The notes under the pieces: generated by a model
What the model saw: the letters and a program-made list of their open reading frames with translations, nothing else
Told to the model about the DNA's origin: nothing
Databases searched by the model: none
In this document: piece after piece, positions 1 through 7,973 of the stretch
How positions within the stretch are numbered: the stretch's first letter is position 1
Layout of the letters: each line of letters opens with the position of its first letter
Made by a program: the position numbers and the translations under genes
Origin: Paenibacillus chondroitinus NBRC 15376
GTDB lineage: Bacteria > Bacillota > Bacilli > Paenibacillales > NBRC-103111
Length of the DNA stretch: 64,000 bases
Direction: 5' to 3'
NCBI RefSeq assembly: GCF_004000765.1
Contig: NZ_BILW01000023.1
Span: 47,480 to 111,479 of the forward strand

Positions 1-576
1 CGGCCGGTGCTGGGTATGGGGATTGGACCCATTTTCAAAGGATTACCGGAGACTTGGAGGGCCTTTGCAGGTATTGAAACGATGTTATTCGTTACGGCTT
101 ATATGAGTCGGCCTGAAAAAGCTAGCAAAGCACTTTTAGCCGGAATCAGTATTTCCGTTTTCGTTTATTTAATTACCATCATCGTCGTCTTGGGAGGCAT
201 ACCGCACGAACAAGTCGCCACGTTGACATGGCCTGCGATATCCATCGTCCGGTCTTATGAGCTTACCGGCTTTTTCCTGGAACGTTATGAATCATTGCTC
301 ATCGTGGTTCGCTTAGTCCAAGTGTTCACGGGATTTGTTATGTACCTTTACATTGTCTCTCTGGGGCTATCGCATACGTTTAATCAAGCTTACTACCGCT
401 ATATTTACGCCGTATTACCGGTGATTTTCATCATAGCGATGTATCCCAAAAGTATCAATCAAGTTAAAGCGCTCGGAGATGTTATCGGCGGCATCTTTTT
501 TGGAATCATCGGCCTGGTTGCCCCCATTCTTCTTCTCATTACTGTGCTAAGGAAGATCTCTTATGTTCAAAATTAA
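1..576 (+). CDS. GerAB-type spore germination permease, 3' part (5' end outside window)
   Basis: C-terminal about 190 residues of an amino-acid-permease-like membrane protein of the GerAB/YndE family, the membrane subunit of a germinant receptor in the spore inner membrane. The reading frame is open from the first base, so the start lies upstream; the GTG at base 7 is unlikely to be the real start. The segment has about five hydrophobic helices, the early stretch ETMLFVTAYMSRPEKA is typical of the family, and it ends in a short basic tail. It overlaps the next gene (gerAC-like) by 14 bases, the usual gerA-operon arrangement. The germinant cannot be deduced. Confidence 0.85.
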   Translation, partial: RPVLGMGIGPIFKGLPETWRAFAGIETMLFVTAYMSRPEKASKALLAGISISVFVYLITIIVVLGGIPHEQVATLTWPAISIVRSYELTGFFLERYESLLIVVRLVQVFTGFVMYLYIVSLGLSHTFNQAYYRYIYAVLPVIFIIAMYPKSINQVKALGDVIGGIFFGIIGLVAPILLLITVLRKISYVQN

Positions 577-1722
577 AGTACTCACCGCCAATTTGCTTTT
601 GCTGTCGCTATTCTTGTTAACGGGATGCTGGGATAGTAAAAACATAACGGAAATGTCGATTGTCGTTGGCGAAGCTATCGATCAAGGCGATGAAGCCCCG
701 AAAGAGGACAAATTGGACGAAAAAGGCGGCGGCTACCGCAAACAAGACTTGATCACCATCACATGGCAAGTTGTTATCCCCAAGATTGCTGCGTCAAGGA
801 ATGCCTCCGGCGACCTGAAGCCGTATAAGAATCACTCCCTGTCAGGAGATATGATTCATCAATTCGCACGCGAAGTTTCACTCGAGTCCAAACCCCTTTT
901 CAACCAGCATCAGAAAATGTTCGTCTTCGGGGAGAAGCTCGTGCGCAGCATGGATTTACAGACGTTGATCGATCAACATTTCCGCGATAATGAGGTGAGA
1001 GAAAGCGGTCTTGTCCTCATAGCCCGAGGGTTGGCCAAAGATACATTAGAGTCAAAAAGCCCGGAAATCCCCGTAGACCGGCTAGTCCGAATTTCAAAAA
1101 ATCAATACAGATCTACGAGGATTTTACCGTCCATGACGATTCAAAATGTGATGGAAAAGATCGCAACCCATTCCAGCTTCCTGATCCAAAGCGTAGCTGC
1201 TTCGCAGGGAGAAGTGAAATTTGCCGGAGCTGCCGTGTTCAAGCAAGAGGAAAATAAGCTGATCGGCTTTCTAAGTGAAGAAGAATTGGAAGGCTTGACC
1301 TGGTTAACACTACGGATGAGGGCAATCATCCCTTTATCATCTATGAGCTGGAATCGCTAAAAAGCCATATTCAACCGAAAGTATCCGGAGACCGGATTTC
1401 CTTTCACGTGGACATTGATTCAGTAGGCCGTCTAACGGAGGACTGGCGTGAGAAAGTCGACTATTTCGATAACAGCTACCTGCGATCCGCGGAAAAAGCG
1501 GCGGAAGAAGAAGTTGCACGGCATATCGACCTGATTCTCCATACGATGCAAAGCAAATATTCTGTTGAAGTCGCCGGGTTTGGAACACAATTAAGAATCC
1601 ATTACCCCAAAGTTTGGCAAAAAGTGAAGCAGAACTGGGATCAAGAATTCAGCAAGATCCCTGTTACCTACAGCGTGAAGCTGAAAATAAACGATTATGG
1701 CTTGAGACGCATGAAAAAATAA
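563..1722 (+). pseudogene. GerAC-type germination lipoprotein, interrupted by a frameshift
   Basis: The N-terminal part carries a lipoprotein signal peptide (LFLLTGC, lipid Cys followed by WDSKNITEMS), the hallmark start of Ger(x)C proteins. The first frame runs to about residue 249 (EEELEGLTWL) and then reaches a stop at 1360. The matching continuation (TDEGNHPFIIYELESL through the C-terminal GerAC domain, ending LRRMKK) is in another frame and extends unbroken from about 1306 to 1722. Joining the two near 1305-1309 restores one protein of about 385 residues, normal for GerAC, so one base appears to be missing there. Either the gene is broken or this is a sequencing error. The neighbour upstream is the GerAB subunit. 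Confidence 0.85.
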
Positions 1723-1803
1723 GACAGTATTTTCCCCATCGTGGATACCACCTTAGCTATTATTGTGATAAAATAAGTATGAGTTCCGTAATGTGATACT
1801 GAG

Positions 1804-1818
1804 TTTCATCTAATGAAA
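1804..1818. promoter_or_regulatory. Short palindrome upstream of methyltransferase gene
   Basis: TTTCAT-CTA-ATGAAA, a perfect 6-bp inverted repeat with a 3-bp centre, 23 bases before the methyltransferase ATG. It could be an operator; no regulator in this window is obviously linked to it. Confidence 0.3.
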
Positions 1819-1841
1819 TGATTATTTCGGAGGTGTTTCTT

Positions 1842-2627
1842 ATGGAAAATGAAAGTACCATCAAACAACATGTTCAGCAGCAGTTCGGCAAACATGCCAG
1901 CAAGTACGTGACAAGCGAGAATCACGCAAAGGGTGATGATCTCGAACTGCTGCTTACTTGGCTGCCCTTGGAAAATACTTGGAATGTGCTGGATATTGCA
2001 ACGGGTGGAGGGCATGTAGCCAAGAAGCTTTCTGCTCATGTCCGGCAGGTCGTCGCTACCGACCTAACGCGCCCCATGCTCTCTGTTGCCTCTGATCACT
2101 TGAAGCAGGCGCAGTGCGATAATGTCCTTTTCGTTGTAGCCGATGCCGAACAGCTGCCTTTTCTCGATCGTTCATTTGATGCGGTCACCTGCCGCATAGC
2201 TGCTCATCACTTTCCTAATCCGCACTTATTCCTTCATGAAGCGGCACGTGTTCTCAAACCGGGCGGCAAACTGGTTCTCATCGATAACGTCGCTCCTTCT
2301 GACGAAGCACTTGATCAATTTATGAATACATTTGAAGCTATGCGCGATACGAGCCATGTTCGGTGTCTAACCGTCCCCGAGTGGCAAAACCTTGCCGAAA
2401 AAGCAGGATTACAAGTGGGTATTTCCCTTATGAATCGCAAACCACATAAGTTCCCTGCATGGGTCATGCGTACCGCCGAGAACGAAGAACAAGCGAAGTC
2501 GGTAGAGCAATTTATTACCGGCGCAGATCAGGCGATTCAAGATTATTTTTCCGTTCACATTGAAAATGGCAAGCTTCAATACCTCGAAATTGACGAGTGG
2601 CGGGCTGTTCTCACCAAACCATTGTAA
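1842..2627 (+). CDS. Class I SAM-dependent methyltransferase (UbiE/YcgJ-like)
   Basis: A 261-residue cytoplasmic Rossmann-fold methyltransferase. The glycine-rich SAM-binding motif I is VLDIATGGGHVAKKL, followed by an acidic residue after strand 2 (VVATDLTRPML) and the ADAEQLPF / HHFPNP segments typical of the Methyltransf_11 group. The start is taken at ATG 1842 because GGAGGTG lies 6 bases upstream; an in-frame codon at 1818 has no ribosome site. The substrate is unknown; relatives act on quinones or small molecules. It is a single gene, followed by a hairpin terminator. Confidence 0.85.
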   Translation: MENESTIKQHVQQQFGKHASKYVTSENHAKGDDLELLLTWLPLENTWNVLDIATGGGHVAKKLSAHVRQVVATDLTRPMLSVASDHLKQAQCDNVLFVVADAEQLPFLDRSFDAVTCRIAAHHFPNPHLFLHEAARVLKPGGKLVLIDNVAPSDEALDQFMNTFEAMRDTSHVRCLTVPEWQNLAEKAGLQVGISLMNRKPHKFPAWVMRTAENEEQAKSVEQFITGADQAIQDYFSVHIENGKLQYLEIDEWRAVLTKPL

Positions 2628-2641
2628 ATAGCAATAGACAG

Positions 2642-2676
2642 GCAGCCAATTTACTTTGGCTGCTTATTCTTTTTTA
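2642..2676 (+). terminator. Rho-independent terminator after methyltransferase
   Basis: GCAGCCAA / TTGGCTGC stem (8 bp, 6-base loop) followed after four bases by CTTTTTT. Confidence 0.85.
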
Positions 2677-2789
2677 ACCATAGTTTACCACACTATTCTA
2701 CCGGAATATGACCAGGCTCCCCTTCATATATTCATGGGATAATAGACGAGACGAATCCTCATAATTCAATGTGATTTGGAGGAACTTAC

Positions 2790-3425
2790 ATGTTTAAACC
2801 TCATCCCGCCAATACAGCAATTGTCATTACGGACCCGCAAAACGACTTTCTTTCCCCTGGAGGCAAGGGCTACCATTTAACTAAAAACTTGATTGAGCAT
2901 TACAATACACTAGGGAACCTGGAAATTCTGATGCATACTGCGTTGAGCAAAGGATATCAGCTTTTTATCTCGCCCCATTATATCTATCCGCATGATTACA
3001 ATTGGCAATTCACGGGCGCTGAACAAGAAATGTTATTAAAACTCGGTGTCTTTCAAAAACAACACGACTATACTTCGGTCGGCGCCGACTGGGTGCCCTC
3101 ACTTAAACCATACATATTTTCTAGTCGAACCGTCATAACAACAGCCCATAAGGTAGCCAGCCCGCAGAGCAATGATCTAGTCTACCAACTGCGTCAGCAC
3201 CGGAAAGAAAAGATCGTTCTCGCAGGAATCCTTTCGAATATTTGCGTGGAGTCGCATATGCGTGATTTGATCGAAAACGGCTTCCAAACCGCTGTTGTTT
3301 ATGATGCCACTGCTACGATAAGTGAACAGGCTTTTCAGGCCGCGCTGACCAACTTTCAGGCATTCAGCAGCGCTACGTGGTCAACACAACAGGCAATTTC
3401 ACAATTAGTATCGTCTACAAGCTGA
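2790..3425 (+). CDS. Isochorismatase-family cysteine hydrolase
   Basis: A 211-residue protein of the isochorismatase-like alpha/beta hydrolase family, which cleaves small amides or enol ethers (nicotinamidase, N-carbamoylsarcosine amidase and relatives). The catalytic triad is visible: Asp15 in TDPQNDF, Lys121 in TTAHKV and Cys152 in LSNICVESHMRDL. TGGAGGAAC lies just before the ATG. Substrate cannot be assigned; nicotinamidase metal ligands are not obvious. It stands alone, with a bidirectional terminator after it. Confidence 0.85.
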   Translation: MFKPHPANTAIVITDPQNDFLSPGGKGYHLTKNLIEHYNTLGNLEILMHTALSKGYQLFISPHYIYPHDYNWQFTGAEQEMLLKLGVFQKQHDYTSVGADWVPSLKPYIFSSRTVITTAHKVASPQSNDLVYQLRQHRKEKIVLAGILSNICVESHMRDLIENGFQTAVVYDATATISEQAFQAALTNFQAFSSATWSTQQAISQLVSSTS

Positions 3426-3440
3426 ACCGCATAATGCACA

Positions 3441-3480
3441 AAAAGAGACCCACAGCAACGGGCTGCGGGTCTAAAGTTTT
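3441..3480. terminator. Bidirectional terminator between convergent genes
   Basis: 11-bp arms AGACCCACAGC / GCTGCGGGTCT around a 5-base loop, with one A-C mismatch on the + strand that becomes G-U on the - strand. A U-rich tail exists on each side (AAAGTTTT on +, CTTTTTG on -). It serves the hydrolase gene and the small - strand gene at 3571-3744. Confidence 0.8.
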
Positions 3481-3570
3481 ATATTTTAAAGGGGGGTCGA
3501 CTTTTATTATAGGCTTGTTTCATTAAAACCAGATGAATATAAGATTTCAATTGTGTTACATTTTTTCAAT

Positions 3571-3744
3571 TTAGCTTTGGTTAATTTTTTGCGAAAAAAA
3601 AGATACTACAATGGTGAAAAGAAACCAAGATGCTCCACCGACGAAGCTGACACTGATATGTTTATCTAAAGAGTAGTTCACCGCCGCCCAACTAATCCCG
3701 CCTGCTAAACCCAACAATACGGCTTTACGCATTCTCTTTTGCAT
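3571..3744 (-). CDS. Small membrane protein, 57 aa, unknown
   Basis: A 57-codon reading frame (begins MQKRMRKAVLLGLAGG, ends SFFSQKINQS) preceded by AAAGGTGG at good distance from the ATG and followed downstream by a terminator. It has a basic N-terminus and two hydrophobic stretches (about residues 8-20 and 34-50), so it is likely a two-helix inner-membrane protein with the short charged turn NYSLDKHIS between. I do not recognise a family. The placement of ribosome site, frame and terminator supports it being real. Confidence 0.6.
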   Translation of the reverse strand: MQKRMRKAVLLGLAGGISWAAVNYSLDKHISVSFVGGASWFLFTIVVSFFSQKINQS

Positions 3745-3859
3745 ACCATTCCACCTTTCAACAAGCTCTATTTTACTCTAAACCCGTTGCTTAGGGTATT
3801 CATAAATATTTCCGGTCTATTAGCGCGTCACGGCGCGATCTGATATTTACTTACTTTTG

Positions 3860-3888
3860 TTGAGTTACAATAAAATATAAAGTATAAT
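3860..3888 (+). promoter_or_regulatory. Sigma-A-type promoter for LLM oxidoreductase
   Basis: -35 TTGAGT, 17-bp spacer, -10 TATAAT, about 28 bases before the ATG of the oxidoreductase. AT-rich surroundings fit. Confidence 0.7.
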
Positions 3889-3916
3889 AATCTTATACAG
3901 AAGGGAGAGAAGAACC

Positions 3917-4981
3917 ATGTCTAATCATACAACTACTTCACTCGAAATAGGAATAAGCACTTTTCTCGAGGCTGCCCCGAGAGCAGGCGGGATCACGCAT
4001 GCACAGCGGCTCCGTCAAGCTGTTGAGGAAATTAATCTTGCCGAGCAAGTCGGCCTGGACGTCTATGCGATCGGCGAACATCACCGCGCGGATTACGCGA
4101 GTTCGGCCCCTGCCGTTATTTTGGCAGCCGCGGCTTCTACAACCAAGCGTATTCGGCTGTCTAGCGCCGTAACTGTGTTGTCATCGGACGACCCTGTTCG
4201 CGTGTATCAAGCTTTTTCCACGTTGGACGGCCTATCCAATGGGCGGGCGGAAATTATGGCGGGCCGCGGCTCGTTTATCGAATCGTTCCCCTTGTTCGGA
4301 TATGACTTGAACCACTACGACGAACTATTCGAGGAAAAGCTGGAGCTTTTACTCGCGATCCGTGAAACGGAGAAAGTAAACTGGGGCGGCGGCCATCGCC
4401 CCGCCATCAAAAATCTTGGCGTCTACCCGCGTTCCGTACAGGAGCCGCTGCCCGTATGGATCGGAACCGGTGGCAATCCGGAGTCCGCGATTCGCGCCGG
4501 CCTACTTGGGCTGCCGGTCGTTTTTGCGATCATCGGCGGCATGCCGGAGAGATTCGCTCCTCTCGTCAAGCTATACAAAGAAGCCGCTGCGAAAGCCGGG
4601 CATGACGTCAGCAAGCTGCAGATTGCTACGCATTCACACGGCTTCATCTCTGATACAACAGAGAAAGCCGCCGACCTGTTTTACCCGCCAACGGCTGCTC
4701 AAATGAACACCATTGGGCGCGAACGCGGCTGGGGTCCCTATACCCGCGAATCGTTCGACGACGCCCGCAGTCTTCGCGGAGCACTCTACGTCGGCGATCC
4801 CGAATATGTCGCCGAGAAAATCGTGCTGCTGCGCAAAAACCTGGGCCTAACGCGCTTCCTCTTGCACGTTGACGTCAGCTCGGTGCCGCATAGCGAAGTG
4901 CTGCGCACCATTGAACTGCTCGGCACGAAGGTCGCGCCAATCGTTCGCAAAGAGCTTGCCCGCGAGACGGCTCAAGGGTGA
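3917..4981 (+). CDS. LLM-class flavin-dependent oxidoreductase (luciferase-like)
   Basis: A 354-residue TIM-barrel protein of the bacterial luciferase/alkanal monooxygenase superfamily, using reduced FMN or F420-like flavin. Family features: N-terminal LEIGISTFLE, the GEHHRADYASSAP segment after the second strand, SSAVTVLSSDDPVRVYQAFSTLD, the phosphate-binding region NGRAEIMAGRGSF, and PVWIGTGGNPESA. The start has AAGGGAGAG upstream. Oxidised substrate is not predictable. It is transcribed alone from its own promoter and ends in a 12-bp terminator hairpin. Confidence 0.88.
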   Translation: MSNHTTTSLEIGISTFLEAAPRAGGITHAQRLRQAVEEINLAEQVGLDVYAIGEHHRADYASSAPAVILAAAASTTKRIRLSSAVTVLSSDDPVRVYQAFSTLDGLSNGRAEIMAGRGSFIESFPLFGYDLNHYDELFEEKLELLLAIRETEKVNWGGGHRPAIKNLGVYPRSVQEPLPVWIGTGGNPESAIRAGLLGLPVVFAIIGGMPERFAPLVKLYKEAAAKAGHDVSKLQIATHSHGFISDTTEKAADLFYPPTAAQMNTIGRERGWGPYTRESFDDARSLRGALYVGDPEYVAEKIVLLRKNLGLTRFLLHVDVSSVPHSEVLRTIELLGTKVAPIVRKELARETAQG

Positions 4982-5002
4982 TTGAACAATACCAAACAAT
5001 GG

Positions 5003-5042
5003 ATCCGAGCCAAGATGTTACTCTCCTTGGCTCGGATTTTTT
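5003..5042 (+). terminator. Rho-independent terminator after LLM oxidoreductase
   Basis: Perfect 12-bp stem ATCCGAGCCAAG / CTTGGCTCGGAT, 11-base loop, then TTTTTT. Confidence 0.92.
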
Positions 5043-5059
5043 AACATGAGCGATTCCTC

Positions 5060-5250
5060 CGCGAGAGGGGAACTACAGGGCGCTATTTTTTCGCAATTGG
5101 CTCTTTTAGCTTAGCGGGGGGAGTGTGGTCCCCTATTTGTCCGTTTTCTTAAAGGAAACGGGGTTAGAAGGTCAAATAACGCCCTACAGTTCCGCTTGAA
5201 CGCGGAAACGGGCTGAATTTGCTAGAATAGCGGCCTGTAGTTCCTCCCGT
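5060..5250. repeat. Intergenic inverted-repeat element, family A copy 1
   Basis: Outer arms GGGGAACTACAGGGCGCTATT (shown: GGAACTACAGGGCGCTATT) at the left and AATAGCGGCCTGTAGTTCC at the right are inverted. Inside are CTATTTGTCCGTTTTCTT and an inverted arm AATAACGCCCTACAGTTCC followed by GCTTGAACGCGGAAACGG. The same word order, reverse-complemented, recurs at 63876-64000 and partly at 60137-60217. No protein-coding potential is evident; the element fills the gap between the LLM and ArsR genes. Confidence 0.8.
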
Positions 5251-5266
5251 TCTAGAGATCCCTCTA

Positions 5267-5295
5267 TTTCTCAAGCGCCGTACTTTTGGTATACT
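5267..5295 (+). promoter_or_regulatory. Extended -10 promoter for arsR-like gene
   Basis: TGGTATACT is an extended -10 (TG-N-TATACT); 17 bases upstream is a weak -35, TTTCTC. It lies 34 bases before the GTG start. Confidence 0.5.
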
Positions 5296-5328
5296 GGGAA
5301 CAAATCAACCAGAAATGGGTGTCGAGTA

Positions 5329-5661
5329 GTGAAACATGAAGAAATGCTTGCGGTGCTGAAGGCTCTCTCCAATGAGACCCGTCTCAACATCCTTTGCTGG
5401 CTCAGGGAGCCGGATAAGTTGAACGAACATCTGCCGAACGTCATCAAAGAAGAGTTCCCGGGAGGTGTTTGCGTGGGAAGCATTCAAGAGAAGTCCGGGC
5501 TGGCACAGTCTGTCATCTCCTCTTACCTGTCTTCCATGCAGAAAGCGGGATTACTGGAGTCCCGTCGGTATGGTCAATGGACCTATTACAGACGAAATGA
5601 AGAAGCTATCGCCGAGTTTTTGGCGAACTTTTCCGCAGGGCTGCAAGGCATGAAGAAGTAG
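5329..5661 (+). CDS. ArsR-family winged-helix repressor
   Basis: A 110-residue DNA-binding protein of the ArsR/SmtB fold: LAVLKALSNETRLNILCWL at the N-terminus, then recognition helix region SGLAQSVISSYLSSMQKAGL and wing SRRYGQWTYYR. Start GTG at 5329; an in-frame ATG 15 bases later is possible. Cys at about residues 23 and 47 are too few to name a metal site. It sits directly upstream of an Old Yellow Enzyme gene, with an 11-bp inverted repeat in between, so it probably controls that enzyme in response to a reactive electrophile, as known for some ArsR/TetR-OYE pairs. Confidence 0.82.
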   Translation: MKHEEMLAVLKALSNETRLNILCWLREPDKLNEHLPNVIKEEFPGGVCVGSIQEKSGLAQSVISSYLSSMQKAGLLESRRYGQWTYYRRNEEAIAEFLANFSAGLQGMKK

Positions 5662-5700
5662 CTCTCAAAAGTTTTCTCCGTAGAACTTGCATCTTTATCG

Positions 5701-5732
5701 ATTAATCTATATATTTGTATTTATAGATTAAT
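5701..5732. promoter_or_regulatory. Inverted repeat, likely ArsR operator
   Basis: Perfect 11-bp arms ATTAATCTATA and TATAGATTAAT, 10-bp spacer, 35 bases before the OYE start. AT-rich dyads of this size are typical ArsR-family sites; the spacer and arms also supply the only TATA-like promoter bases here. Confidence 0.65.
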
Positions 5733-5766
5733 TATAAACCTTTTACATGCAGGAGGAGAAAATAAG

Positions 5767-6882
5767 ATGACTACATCCCAAACAACAGCAGCTTTGTTCC
5801 AACCTTTTGAAGTTGGTAACCTGAAGCTTGATAATCGTATTGTCATGGCACCGATGACCCGTACTTTTTCCCCAGGAGGCATCCCAGGACCTAACGTAGC
5901 GGGCTATTACCGCCGAAGAGCGGAGAACGCCGTTGGCTTGATCATCACCGAAGGAACCGTCATTAACCATCCGGCGGCGGCGGCGGATCACGGTGTTCCG
6001 CATTTCTACGGGGAGGAAGCTCTGGAAGGGTGGGCGCGTGTCGTTCGCGAAGTGCATGAAGCCGGGGGCAAAATCGCTCCGCAGATCTGGCATACCGGAA
6101 CTGCCCGCGATAAGAATAAATTCCCCGATTCGGATATCGATTCCGTCGGCCCATCCGGCCTCAACTTGAAAGGCGAGAAAGTATCCGAGCCCCTTTCGGT
6201 CGAAGAAATTCAAGGTCTCGTTCAGGCTTATGCGCAAGCCGCAGCCGACGCGAAGCGTCTAGGCTTCGATGCTGTAGAAATTCACGGCGCGCATGGTTAT
6301 CTCATTGATCAGTTCTTCTGGGACGTTACCAATAAACGCACAGATGTGTATGGCGGCGCAGACCTTGTTGACCGCACCCGATTTGCGGTAGAAGTTATCG
6401 AAGCGGTACGTGCCGCGGTTGGCCCTGACTTCCCGATTATCTTCCGCTTCTCCCAGTGGAAGCCGGTGAATTACGATGCCAAGCTCGCAGCGAATCCAGA
6501 GGAGCTGGAACGCTTCCTTGCACCGTTGTCCGCAGCTGGCGTTGATATCTTCCACGCATCCACACGCCGCTTCTGGGAGCCTGAGTTCGAAGGTTCTGAT
6601 CTCAACCTGGCGGGCTGGACGCGCAAAATCACCGGAAAACCGGCGATTACCGTCGGTTCCGTTGGACTGGATTCCGTTTTCACCAGCCTATTTGAAGAAG
6701 GCAAAGGTGGCGAGGCTGCCGGCATCGAAAGCCTGATCGAGCGTCTGGATCGCGGAGAGTTCGACCTCGTCGCCGTCGGTCGCGCGCTATTGACTGACCC
6801 TGCGTGGGCAGCCAAAATCCGCGATAACCGCACGGATGAATTGCAGCCGTTCACGCGGGAGTCTCTTGCTACGCTGAGCTGA
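5767..6882 (+). CDS. NADH:flavin oxidoreductase, Old Yellow Enzyme family
   Basis: A 371-residue FMN-dependent TIM-barrel ene-reductase. Family features: FQPFEVGNLKLDNRIVMAPMTR at the FMN-binding start, ITEGTVINHPAA, PQIWHTG (first barrel histidine region), VEIHGAHGYLIDQFFW with the substrate-binding HGAH, and the C-terminal phosphate-binding GSVG / AVGRALLTDPAWAAKI. AGGAGGAG lies before the ATG. It probably reduces activated C=C bonds using NAD(P)H. It is paired with the upstream ArsR gene. Confidence 0.9.
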   Translation: MTTSQTTAALFQPFEVGNLKLDNRIVMAPMTRTFSPGGIPGPNVAGYYRRRAENAVGLIITEGTVINHPAAAADHGVPHFYGEEALEGWARVVREVHEAGGKIAPQIWHTGTARDKNKFPDSDIDSVGPSGLNLKGEKVSEPLSVEEIQGLVQAYAQAAADAKRLGFDAVEIHGAHGYLIDQFFWDVTNKRTDVYGGADLVDRTRFAVEVIEAVRAAVGPDFPIIFRFSQWKPVNYDAKLAANPEELERFLAPLSAAGVDIFHASTRRFWEPEFEGSDLNLAGWTRKITGKPAITVGSVGLDSVFTSLFEEGKGGEAAGIESLIERLDRGEFDLVAVGRALLTDPAWAAKIRDNRTDELQPFTRESLATLS

Positions 6883-6917
6883 TTCATCCCGAGTGTGCAG
6901 CCTTGTGAATTTCGGTG

Positions 6918-7052
6918 TAACGGACACCAGAGCCGTTAATGGCGCCAAAGGTAACAAAATTGCACTCAGAAGGAGTAAATAACTGCTCCTGGGTCCGTTA
7001 GAAATTATTCATGCCTTATTTTCTTGGAATAAGCGCTCCTGTGTCCGTTAGC
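6918..7052. repeat. Intergenic repeat, family B cluster 1
   Basis: Three arms: TAACGGACACCAGAGCCGTTA at the left, then two inverted arms AATAACTGCTCCTGGGTCCG(TTAG) and AATAAGCGCTCCTGTGTCCG(TTAG). Same words recur at 28756-28939 and 63473-63655. No coding potential; it fills the gap between the OYE and NAT genes. Confidence 0.8.
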
Positions 7053-7072
7053 GCAACAAAGTGCATCATCAT

Positions 7073-7119
7073 AAAAAGGGTGCCCCCAACCATATCCATG
7101 GCTGGCGGGCACCCTTTTT
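7073..7119 (-). terminator. Terminator of N-acetyltransferase gene
   Basis: AAAAAGGGTGCCC / GGGCACCCTTTTT, 13-bp stem, abutting the NAT stop codon; U-rich tail on the minus strand. Confidence 0.88.
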
Positions 7120-7881
7120 TTATATAACAATACCAAAATAGGCTAACAACGCTTCTTTATACGCTTCATCAGTCTCAGGGGTAAAAGTTCGCACACCCTC
7201 AGAGTTGAAAACACGAAACTCACGATCAAAGACGGTATGCCGTCCCTCCGGCGTCCGGATTGCAACAATCGGGCATTTGGTGAAAATTGAATCGGGCGCA
7301 TTTTCACACCAGAAACTCGCAAACAGATAATCTTTCGGCAGCTGCGGCTCCTCCGTGAACGAGTAAATACGGGGCCAACCCCCATGTTTCTGTTCACATA
7401 ACACCCAGCCATGTTCGGAATCTCTCTCGAGGCGGTAATACTCCTCGCCTTGCTGCTGGACAAGCCCTTCGATAAGGGCAAGCGGCCTGATGGGAACGAC
7501 CCCACCCACTCCGACATCGCACAAATATTCGGAGCCTTCGGCCTCTACCTTCAGGACGTGATGGCGCCTTTTGGGCGGGAGCTGCGTCTCATCGCGCCAA
7601 AACCTGGCAACAAGGTCAGTCACCTTGTACCCCAGTTCGCGCAGCAGCCAACCGAATAAGGCGTTTAACTCAAAACAGTATCCGCCCCGCTGGCGCACGA
7701 CAATCTTTTGAAACAGCTCCTCTGGATCCAAAGATAGCGCTTTGCGTTCCAGAATATCCAAATTCTCATAGGGAACGGAGTACAAATGTCGCTCTTGCAG
7801 AGCAGCCAACGTCTTGGCACTGCCATCAAGCGAACCTTTAAAGCCGATGCGATCTAAGTAGCTCTGAACTTGGTTATTCAA
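7120..7881 (-). CDS. nat: Arylamine N-acetyltransferase
   Basis: A 253-residue cytoplasmic enzyme that transfers acetyl from acetyl-CoA to aromatic amines and hydrazines. The Cys-His-Asp triad is at the family's usual positions: Cys69 in RGGYCFELN, His107 in RRHHVLKV, Asp122 in LCDVGVGG. The start is a TTG with AAGGACGGTG seven bases upstream. A promoter and a TetR-type palindrome precede it, and no TetR gene is present nearby. Confidence 0.92.
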   Translation of the reverse strand: MNNQVQSYLDRIGFKGSLDGSAKTLAALQERHLYSVPYENLDILERKALSLDPEELFQKIVVRQRGGYCFELNALFGWLLRELGYKVTDLVARFWRDETQLPPKRRHHVLKVEAEGSEYLCDVGVGGVVPIRPLALIEGLVQQQGEEYYRLERDSEHGWVLCEQKHGGWPRIYSFTEEPQLPKDYLFASFWCENAPDSIFTKCPIVAIRTPEGRHTVFDREFRVFNSEGVRTFTPETDEAYKEALLAYFGIVI

Positions 7882-7905
7882 TCTAAGACACCGTCCTTAC
7901 GAGAA

Positions 7906-7923
7906 TTACTTGCCAGTAAGTAA
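7906..7923. promoter_or_regulatory. TetR-like palindromic operator before nat
   Basis: TTACTT-GCCAGT-AAGTAA, perfect 6-bp arms with a 6-bp centre, between the -10 and the start codon of the N-acetyltransferase gene. The shape and TTACTTGCnAGTAAGTAA-like sequence resemble TetR/AcrR operators. Confidence 0.5.
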
Positions 7924-7939
7924 ACAGTCATTTGATTGA

Positions 7940-7969
7940 ATCATACCACGGGGCACGAGAGGATGACAA
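7940..7969 (-). promoter_or_regulatory. Sigma-A-type promoter for nat
   Basis: On the minus strand, -35 TTGTCA, 18-bp spacer, -10 TATGAT, placing the start point just upstream of the palindrome. Confidence 0.6.
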
Positions 7970-7973
7970 AAGA

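Noticed and set aside
6471..6887. Minus-strand frame of 138 codons opposite the OYE gene
   Set aside because: Antisense shadow of a clear enzyme gene; Ser/Arg-rich composition.
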